41,921 nucleotides of DNA from Zygnema cylindricum (lineage: Eukaryota; Streptophyta; Zygnematophyceae; Zygnematales; Zygnemataceae). The notes below the pieces were generated by a model that saw nothing but the letters and a program-made list of their open reading frames with translations, was not told the DNA's origin and searched no databases. Both the position numbers and the translations under genes were made by a program. Below are positions 1 to 9,800 of this stretch, piece by piece. Location: the NCBI GenBank assembly GCA_037447655.1, contig JBBHKE010000830.1, positions 1 through 41,921 on the forward strand, written 5' to 3'. Each line of letters begins with the position of its first letter. Position 1 is the stretch's first letter.

Positions 1-120
1 GAGGGAAAGGGAGGGGAAGAGGGAGGGGGAGGGGAAGAGGGGGGGGGGGGGGAGGCGAAGGGGGATCGGGAGAGGGAGAGGGAGGGGAGGAGGGGGAGGG
101 GAGAGGGAGAGGGGAGCAAT
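1..120. repeat. (GAGGGA)n purine tract
   Basis: Imperfect GAGGGA/GGGGAG purine run on the plus strand, including a run of 14 G at about 39-52. It lies in the importin intron after exon 12 or further downstream. Expected to favour triplex or G-quadruplex structure and slippage. Confidence 0.9.
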
Positions 121-545
121 TTAGGATGAAAGGATGTGAAAACAAAGAAAAGTCTGGAAAACTGTAATATTTTTGATACATGGAAAATATATATTATACA
201 ACTTTTTAATATAGATCTCAAAGATACTAGTTTTAAATGGAATTGTATCGACAGTTTTACTGAAAAAGCCTTTTTCCTGACATACCTTACAGATTTAACT
301 CATTACTTCACATTATTGAACTAAATCGTAAGCTTTCTTTCTAAATTTCTAACAAATAAAAAAATAAAAGTCCAATTACAATTACAAGTTACAATTTCCT
401 TTTTTTATCCGTTTACTCAGGCCGTCAGAAATGGACAGAACACAAACACAAATCTAAAATTATACACAAACATTTTCTTTGTGATTTATTAATGTCAGCA
501 TTTAAAATAAAAAAATTAACGCAACTAGGTTACATTTGTAAAAAA
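121..545. other. AT-rich intron sequence, nothing recognised
   Basis: I looked on the minus strand for the next importin exon (expected to follow SAIKP with a YLEES-type segment) and did not find it, so this is read as intron. A weak echo of the exon-12 edge repeat (ACACAAA...TTTTCTTTG) may extend to about 440-482. Confidence 0.5.
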
Positions 546-735
546 AAACTTACCGTTTTACTGCAACTTTTGTATATAGAATTAAAAATAAAAACACAAA
601 TACTTTTATCTTTGTCAAAAATATCTTTGCGGTACTATCGCAGCTTTTGTGCACAGAATCAAAAATATAAACACAAATACTTTATCTTTGTAAGAAATTA
701 ACTTACGGTTTTATCGCAGATTTTGTATACAAAGC
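546..735 (-). repeat. Tandem copies of the exon 12 donor edge
   Basis: The last 24 or so coding bases of exon 12 plus its donor (700-735) recur at about 625-661 and 546-584, each with the same downstream A-rich intron stretch (ACACAAATACTTTTATC), period about 75-80. The middle copy has GC in place of GT at the donor position. The far copy keeps a perfect GTAAGTT donor and would encode YTKVAVK in place of YTKSAIK. Confidence 0.8.
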
Positions 736-954
736 ATAACATCCAAGAGCTTGAGTCGCCGCGGCTTTCTCGTCCAAAACTCCGGTTCTCACGCTTACAT
801 TTCTAAACCTTTTTTCGTCTTCATCTTCTTCTTCGTCAGACGAAACTCCTCCGTCTTCTCCCGTCTTTTCGTCATCCGAGTCTCCAAAATCCACCACAGT
901 TCCATCGTCCATGTCACAACTCGATATCGCAAGAGGGACCACTCGAGGCAAAAA
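707..954 (-). CDS. IMB4: Importin-4 exon 12 (residues 593-675), last exon in window
   Basis: Acceptor CTCCCTCCAG/TTTTTGCC at 955, donor AAACC/GTAAGTT at 706. It encodes FLPRVVPLAISSCDMDDG, an acidic loop (DSDDE, SSDEEEDEDE), then NVSVRTGVLDEKAAATQALG and a final YTKSAIKP. The (CT)n microsatellite just upstream acts as the polypyrimidine tract. Both ends of this exon are repeated in the flanking introns. Confidence 0.94.
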
Positions 955-3900
955 CTGGAGGGAGAAAGAGAGAGAGGGAGAGGGAGGGAGAGAGAGAAAG
1001 GGGGAGAGAGGGAGGGAGAGGGAGGGAGAGGGTGGGAGAGAGAGGAAGGAGTGAGAAGGCGGAGGAGAAAAGCAAAAACATAATCCACCACAGTCCCATC
1101 GTCCATGTCACAACTCGATATCGCAAGGGGGACCACACGAGGCAAAATCTTGAGGGAGAGGGAGAGAGCAGGAAGGGGGGAGGGAGAGGGAAGGAGAGGG
1201 TAGAGGAGGCAGTGGAGGAGGAGGAGAAGGAGAAGAACAGAAAAAATTTCAAGCAAAAAACTGAAGTAAAATCCACTACTGTTCCATCATCAATATCACA
1301 TCAGATACGATATTTGATCAAAAGATTCCAAAAAAAAATGTCAAATTCTTACCTGAACAAAATCTCCCTCCAATAATTGGCTCATTTGTCCAAAGAATCC
1401 ATGACTGTACTCTCTGAGCTCACTGTGATCCAATGTGAAACCCTAAAACAAAAACATCAATTTGCACAACAATTAAAAAAACAAAATCAATTCAATACAC
1501 CGAGCTTGGTTCAGTTCAGTTCAGTTCTGTTCAGTTCTGTTCGTTTCGGTTTCAATTTGGCTCGGTTCCGTTCCATTCAGTTCGGTTCTGTTCTGTTCTG
1601 TTCTGTTCTGTTCTGTTTTTCATTTCATTCCATTTTAATTGAGATTTATTCAACTAACTTCGGTAAGTAATTTACACAATTCAATCCACTCGAGTAATTA
1701 AATTCAATTCACTTGAATGTATCATTCAGATTCCTTTCAAGCTTTAAGCTTATCAGGCCACAATCTCATGCCTCTTGTGAAACCACAAGCAAAACCATCA
1801 ATGTTGTTATATTTCATCAGCAAAAACATATGCATATATATAGACATAAGCAATTGCACCAAGCAAAATTAGCAAACAAAAGAAAAAAACATCAAAACAA
1901 ACAAAACATAAAGAACGGAGGACAACATTGGAAAACAACAAGGAGAAGACAAGAACATATTAATATAGAGGGAGAATAAACTGACTTGAATTGCTGCCTC
2001 AATAAATTGCGGTAAGTGTTGCTCAACTCCTTCTCGTCCACACGCTAAACCCACAATTCCCACTAATTCTAAAGCCTGTAAAAAAAAACAAATAAAAGAA
2101 AACAAAAAACAATTAGAACAACATTAACCAAACGTCCCCTCACCATTTTAGTATATTCTTCCTTCCTTCGTCTTCCTTTCTTTCACTTTTATATTTAACA
2201 CTTGCTAATAATTTGCTTCATCAAACAATAGAAGAAAAAGAAACTACAAATTTGTTCCATTTTGTTGCAATCGTTACAATCGTTAAAAATTTGTTAAACA
2301 TGTTGCCTGGATGCTCACACAGATTTCAGCCATAATACTAAAGATATGTTGGAAAACAAAAGACGAACCTTTGCTCGTACAGAGAGGTCCTCGTCTTTCT
2401 GAGACTCCATCACCGGTTTCATAAGTGTGAGTAATCCCTCCGCATAAGGCAAAAAGTCCTTCTCTGCAGCAGCCGCTACCGATCCAATCGCAGACTGCAA
2501 GACCCTAATTAGCGCGGATTAGCTTTTACTGGAAAACCATATTTAGTGTGGATAAGTTCATCAATCGCAAACTACAAAACCCTAAAGAGCGTGGATCAGT
2601 TGTTCGACTGGAAAACCATATTTAGAGTGGTTAAGTTCATCAATCACAGACTGCAAAACCCTAAAAAGCGTGGATCAGTCGATTGCAACGGAAAACCAGA
2701 TTTAGTGTGGACAACTTCATCGCAAAGGTCCTAAGCAGTGTGGAATGATCGATCGTACTACACATACGCCTTAAAAATAGTTCGCCTTTTAATACTCCAA
2801 AGAACCAGGTCTCTTAGGATTCACAAAGGTATTTAGAGGGTGCTGGGCTTCTTAAAGTTTTAGGGCTGTTTTAAGGTTTTTTTAGGGTTATGCAGGGATT
2901 TCACGGTTGTTTATAGTTTTGTAGGTCCCGGGGTTTTAAAACCTCTCTACAGAAAAAGTTAAGTCAATTACCAGAGAGATTTCTTGCAGATCTCTCCTAC
3001 TGCTTTGGAGAGATTTGAGCAACATTTTCATCAGTGGTTCCATGTATGGTAAAATTTCCGTTCCGAGATTTTCACAAAAAGCCGCCAACGCATAACATGC
3101 TTTTTCCTGCAAAAAAAAAAATCAAACAACAATCCAGAAATTGTGATATTTGCATTGGATTTTTTGAATTCTTGTCACATTCTCCAGCTGTCCAAAATTT
3201 GATGTCGCCTGATCTGGTTGAACATATTATGCCAGCTGTCCTGAAGCAAAACAAAAAACACCTTTAACTTCTTGAGCTTCATCTTTTGTTTAGTCAAGCA
3301 ATACAACTAAATTAAGGACCAACTTTTCCAGTTTGTTTCCAGATCTATTTTTAGTTTTCATAATGAATTGACTCTTACCTGTACGACAGTGGAATTGTCA
3401 TCGAGTACCGCAAAAATTGCAGGTAACACTTGTTCAAAATGTTCGGCCATATCTGGTTGAACATATTCGGCCAGCTGTCCTAAAGCAAAACAAGAAGCTC
3501 CTCTAACTTCTTGGGATCCATCTTTTGTCACGGGAAGAATGAGACTCAATACATCTTTTAGATTTTTTCGTACAAGTTCCCTGCATAAAAATCACCAAAT
3601 TTCCTCAGAAGAAAAAAACGGTTTTTCACGCTAATATTCACGTTATATTGCGTGTTATTACCAGGGTAACTATTACAGTTGATGTTAGGGTAGCTACTAG
3701 GGTTATTGTTAGAGTTACTTTAAGTGTTACTATTAGGGTAACAATCAGGGTTACTATTGAGGTGACTATTAAGGTTACTTTTACTTTTTATTAGAATTGC
3801 TAATAGGGTAACTACAAGGGTAACCAGAAGTGTTACTATTAGTGTAACTATTAGGGCAACTGCTATGGTAACTATTAGAATTACTATTAGGGTTATTAGA

Positions 3901-6655
3901 ACTTAGAGATGCGTATCGCATCACGTCAGTACACCGTGTATGGCTATTAATGTTAATAGTTTTTTCGCCACTTAAAACATCTTTTCTTCGTAACACTTTG
4001 TCTGATTTTCACATGGAGACCGCCAATTGGAAGATGAGAATCTTCGCTTTCAATTGCAACCGTCAGATCCATAATCCGACAATCGTGTACGGAGAAAAGA
4101 TGTTTGAAATGGCAGAAAAAACATTAACACCAATAGCGATACACGGTGTACCTGATTAATCAGATTCCTGGTGCGGGAAAAGATAAGTATCTGTTGGTCT
4201 CTGATGCGATGTGACGATACTATATGTTTAACCGATTACAAACCTACCACCTTTTGATCTGTAAAAAGGTAATTTGCTCGTCGCCAACCCAGGTGGTTTG
4301 AGTCTCCAACTTTCTTTTACTTTTAAGTGCAAGTGTTGTAATCATTTCGGACAAAAAATGAATGTTTAAGCCCCGCAATAAAATTAGAGAGCGAGAGAGA
4401 GGGAAGGAGAGAGAGAGAGGGAGGGAGGGAGAGAGAGAGAAAGGGAGGGAGAGAGAGCGAGAGATAATGTTGCATCGCTGTACCATAAAATCGGAATACC
4501 GGATATATCGGTTCAATGCTGTAACGAATCGCAACAGCAAATTGGTATCGGCACATTTGGCAAAAAAAAAATACAACAGTTTCAGTTTCTTTTTTTTTAT
4601 TTTTTTCTTTTGTGTTGTATTTATTAGTGTTGTGTATCGGTAGCCATTCGCCGATAACCGATATGTACCTTTTTTTGGCGTACCGATAAAAAATATATTG
4701 GTTCGATATATCAATAACGGAATTATCGTGATAAAAAACCGACAAAACACAATAAATTACCGATAAATATCAGGCCCGATAACTATTGGCAATAATTGTA
4801 CGGTTCAGACCGTACAATTGTACTGTTTTTGTACGGACGCCATGACGTGGCATGCCACACTATCTAATGTGTAAAATATAATACAATAAAGCATAAAGTA
4901 CTATGATGTAGTATACTAAATTTTTTACCCTTGTCGGCGATAAAAAAATTGTTGGTTTGGGTGCTATATATCGGGACCCCTCACCGTTCGAAAACCGATA
5001 ATTATCGTTATCGGTTTTATCGCGATAAGTTTTTTCCCGATACACAACACTAGTATTTATCCAGCAGACATAAATATATATAAATAAAAATAAAAATAAT
5101 TTGCATCGGCACATTGAGTATCGGATAATCTGATACAATACGCATTAGTATTAGTAATGTCTGTATTAATGTTTAACAACAATAAATAAAATTAAACAGG
5201 CTGTCATCAAGAAAAAGAATAAGCTCAATGTGAAATTTTGAAACATAGAAAGCGTTGAGAAAGGGAATATTCAAAACCAGAATCAAAAATTCAATTAATG
5301 AAAAAGAAAATAATCACACGCATTACGAAAGTTGGTATGAAAAAAACACAGCTCCGCTCTCCATCTCCCTCTCCCCCTCCCCCTTCCGCTCACCTCCCCC
5401 TCCACCTCACCCTCCCCCTCCCCACTTCTTCCACCTCCCCCTCCCCCTCTCCCTCCCACTCACTTGCATCCCTCGGTAGTCGCCGCCAACGCCATCAAAG
5501 AAGCTTCTCTCTGTTTCGAATTTTGACTCGCGATATTTTCTCGAGAAAACGCAATAATTGGGAGAAAAATATGTTTTTTGGGAAGTCCCATAGCCATGGC
5601 ATCGATAACTTGCGCCACAAATTTTGAAACGGAAAGGTCTTCCATGGAACTATTGTCGTTTACAACGGATTGGGAGGATAAAAGAGGACAGAGAATGTTT
5701 AAAATGGGAGGAACAAGTTTTTGTTTCACGAGAGCTTTCGGTTTCCATCTCGCCATCCATGCAATCAGTTCAACTGCCTGGAAAAAATGAATCGATTTTG
5801 TACAAAAGACAAAAGTTAAAGAAGAAAGTTAAGTTTATAAGTGATAGATGTTGTCATAAGACATAAGTTTTGTGATAAAGTTTATCATAAGATTGCCATA
5901 AGTGGAATAAGTTCCGCATACGTTTTGTCGTAAATTTTGTTATAGGTTCTGTCATAAGTTTTGACAATGCTCTTATAAATTTTGTCAAAAAAAATTGCCA
6001 CAAATGTTGTCATGAAGTTTTGTCATACGTGTTGTCATACGTCTTACCATAAGTTTTTTCAGTATCCATACACATAGGATTTGTTATCCATGCTATTTAC
6101 CAGATACAGCATCCTTGAATTTTCTGGAATATTTTATTTTCTAGGCTTTTTAAGGGTATTTTCATATTTTTCAGGTTCTGTTGTATGAATAGTATCAATG
6201 GAACTTGTCAAATACAATATGGATGAAATATTATCATAAATTCTCGCTCTCACCATCTCCCTCCCTCTCACCCCCACATTTTTGAATCCCGATCGATGTG
6301 AAATGGTAAGAAACAAAGAAATAAAAAACGAAGAAAGCGGAAACAAAGAAAATAAATAAAAAAAACAAAAAGAAATACCTGGTGACGAGTAGTAAGTTCC
6401 AACGACTCATTTGCTGTGAGCTCTAAGGAAAATTGAACAATGGAGGCCAATGTTGATCCCATTGCAGCCGAAGGAAGCTCCATAAACTCATCCAGGATCT
6501 CACAAGCTTTTACAGCCACTGATTCGTCTCCAATGGAGATACAGTATCGAGCAACGTCTAACATTGGACCAATCAACTCCCGAAACATGGCCTATTCACA
6601 AAGTTTAATCACCATACAGACGGAGAGAGAGAGTGAGTGAGAGAGAGAGAGTGAA

Positions 6656-6686
<31 letters not shown>

Positions 6687-6710
6687 AAAAGAAAGAACGA
6701 AAGAGAGGGA

Positions 6711-6775
<65 letters not shown>

Positions 6776-6821
6776 AGAGAGATTGAGGCTTACCACTTCT
6801 TGCTCTGACTCTATATACTCC

Positions 6822-6862
<41 letters not shown>

Positions 6863-9800
6863 AGAGAGATTGAGGCTTACCACTTCTTGCTCTGACTCTA
6901 TATACTCCAAAAGTGCACCTACAGCTCTGCATTTAAAAAGCATATAAAAAAAAATTAGAAAAAGTCCCAAAAAAAAAGGGCGGAAGGAAAAAAAAATTCG
7001 GTAGGAGATACTAGAAATTCCCACAAACCAGCAAATTCATAAAAAAGAACAAAATTCCAAAAAAAAATCATAAACTAACACGTTCATCTAAAAAGTATCT
7101 GAGAGGATTTGAGATTGTGAAATTATCCTATTAACCACAAACGCGGGAGAGGGAGAGGGAGAGGAAGAGGGAGAGGGAGAGGGAGAGGGAGAGGGAGAGG
7201 GGGAGGGGGAGGCAGGGAGAGAGGGAGAGGGAGAGGCAGGGAGAAAGGGAGAGACAAGGAGAGGGGGGGGGGGGGGAGAGGGGAGAGGGAGATGGGGAGG
7301 AAGGAGAGGGAGAGGGAGAGGAGAGAGAGAAGGAGAAAGAAAGAGAAAGAGGAAGGCAGAGGGATTGAGAAATGGAGAGGGAGAGGATTGCGAGAAAAGG
7401 GGAAGAAGAGGGAAAAGGAGAAGGAGAGGGGAAAGGAGAAGGAGAAATGTCGAGAAGGGATGGGGGAAGTAGAGGAAGAAAAGGCTCACTTCAGAGCTGC
7501 AATTCGCACTTTATTGCTGTGCTCGTCCCGTAAACCGCTCACAAATACCGAATGTAGAGTTGAAAAATGTGGTCGAAGAATATCTCCGATAGTTTCTGTC
7601 AGTGAACTGAACAAAATGAGGGCCACCTGCACTGAACCAGGCACGCAGGCATTTAGGGTTTTTTAGAGCTTTCTAGTTTTTTTTCAATTTAAAAAAAAAA
7701 CGGGTTTGACAACGGATTTAAAAACTGGTTTTCTTTACGGGTTTTTTTTACGAGTTTTTCTAGGTTTTAGAGCGGTTTTATATTTGGCGAGGTTTTGAAT
7801 TTGGCGAAGGTTTATATCACAAAAGCTGAATAAACGTAATTGTATGTGTAAGCTGAAAAACCCGTGTAAGTTGAAAAAAAGGGGGACATTAAAAACTAGA
7901 AAAACAAAAAGAGTTGCAAAGAATCAAGCCTAAAACAGAAAAATAATATTGTATATCTGTACATATATATATACAAATAATGAGCTCTAGAAAGTTTAAA
8001 GAAGTTTAAAAAACTTTGAAGGAGCTAAAAATCTTTTAAATGTTTATAATATGAAAGCTAAGCGAGAATACCCACTTAGAAATTTATAAATGTAGCGACA
8101 AATGCTCGTTACAGAAAAAAATGTTCTCATGGGTCCGGCAATAAAACAAAAACAATAAAAATAAGGAAAACAGAGAGGCTAGAATTCAGCTAAGTGAAGG
8201 TAATATGTTTTACATTCACTAGGGTAACAACTACAAATTTTCACCCAAAAAAACAAACAGGCAAACAAAAAGGAACCTTCGTGAAGACCAAGGTCAGCCC
8301 TATGTCAAAACCACTTACTGCACCTCAGTAAACAGAAAAAAAGGGGAAGGGGGGGAGGAGGGCAGAGGTACATCATATATCGCAATTAATAATATGCAAG
8401 TGTGCAAATGAGTTTAAAGGCCGAAAAAACTCTATTAATACTAATAGCGATACATGGTGTAGTCAGAAAAGATGGGACAGGGGGAGAGAGAAAGTGAGAA
8501 AGTGAGTGAGGAGAGAGAGAAAGAGAATAACAGACCAAGACAGTGAGAATGAGAGAGATATTAAGATACAGAGAGAGAGCGGCATTGTACCTCACGATGC
8601 TCTTCTTGAGGGCTTTGACTACATTGTAAAAGAAACTGAAGTAAAGCCGGCCACTCGCCATTTGGCACCGTGTGTTTGGCGATCACACTCACCACATCGG
8701 CAGAAGCTCGGCGGACCAAAGCACTGAAAACTCCCAAAGAAATAAACTTTAAAAAACTAAACTTCATTAAAGAACTATACTTTGTAAAAAAATAGACTTC
8801 AATAAAAACTAGATGTCATTAAAAGCTTCAAACATACATAAGTTTAACTAATACAGAACTAATACGGCAGAAATAACACTATAAATTTTTTCTTGCGTTT
8901 AGAAATAATTAGTATGAGAACTGTTTTATAATAACACTACTTCTGGTCAGAAAGCCGTGGATGAACTGCCTAAAGAATTAGCGCTGTAAATAATAATAAA
9001 AAGTATTGTTAACACCGCCTTATGTTTGGAGAGCAACAAAAACCATGGACTGAATAAGTGTTGGGAACGGTAACAGGGATTCACGGTGTATTTGAACTCA
9101 AAATTCCCAGATAACTTAGAACTGCAAATCGCACAAAAATTGGCTTCATGAAAAACCCTTAGACATACATAAGTTGGTGACCTTTTACATCATTTCAACA
9201 AGTTGCAACTCGCGCACAACTTAAATTATATGAATTCCTAACTAACAAAGACCTAGTTGAGCTCCAACATAACTTGAACTTGTTGTAACTCTTATATAAC
9301 ATAAACTTGTTAAATTCTTAAATAAACTAAACCTAGTGAACTCTTACATACGAAAGTGTTACTTAGACCTAGTTGAACAACTACATGACTCCAACCTCTT
9401 TGGCGAACTAGAGTAACAATTTTCACCAAGCAAGTTGCATAAGCTCAAAAAGAGTTTTTTTACGAAACCAAAAAGTACACAGTGAAACGCTATTAACGTT
9501 GAGAAATATGTAGTGTGAAGGGTCATTAATTATAATATAGGTCAGAGCAATGTGGCATTTCAACTGCTTCCTAAATTAGCGTTAAGAGAAAAAAGAGTTA
9601 ATATATAAACACTATTTTATGTTCAAGGGCAAAAATAAACCGGCACCGATTTGTGTTATTAATGCTAATAGCGATTCACTGAGTAGCTAAAACCAGTAAA
9701 TTTAGTGAATTCAAACTGAAAACGGGAGAAACAGGAATCGCATTATTCTTTGGAAACAATAGAAAGTTGCAAATTCGGGTGAATTGGAAGTTAAACTACA

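Noticed and set aside
3640-3905. CRISPR-like array
   Set aside because: Units of about 12 bp without spacers, in a plant intron; a degenerate minisatellite.
4244-4750. 168- and 140-codon minus-strand frames in importin intron 6
   Set aside because: They run through a (GA)n tract and a MITE end. The length comes from the repeat having few stops.
6605-7489. Long Ser/Leu or Arg/Glu frames at the GA tracts
   Set aside because: Pure translations of (GA)n and (GAGGGA)n. Two of them contain the real exon 4 only in passing.
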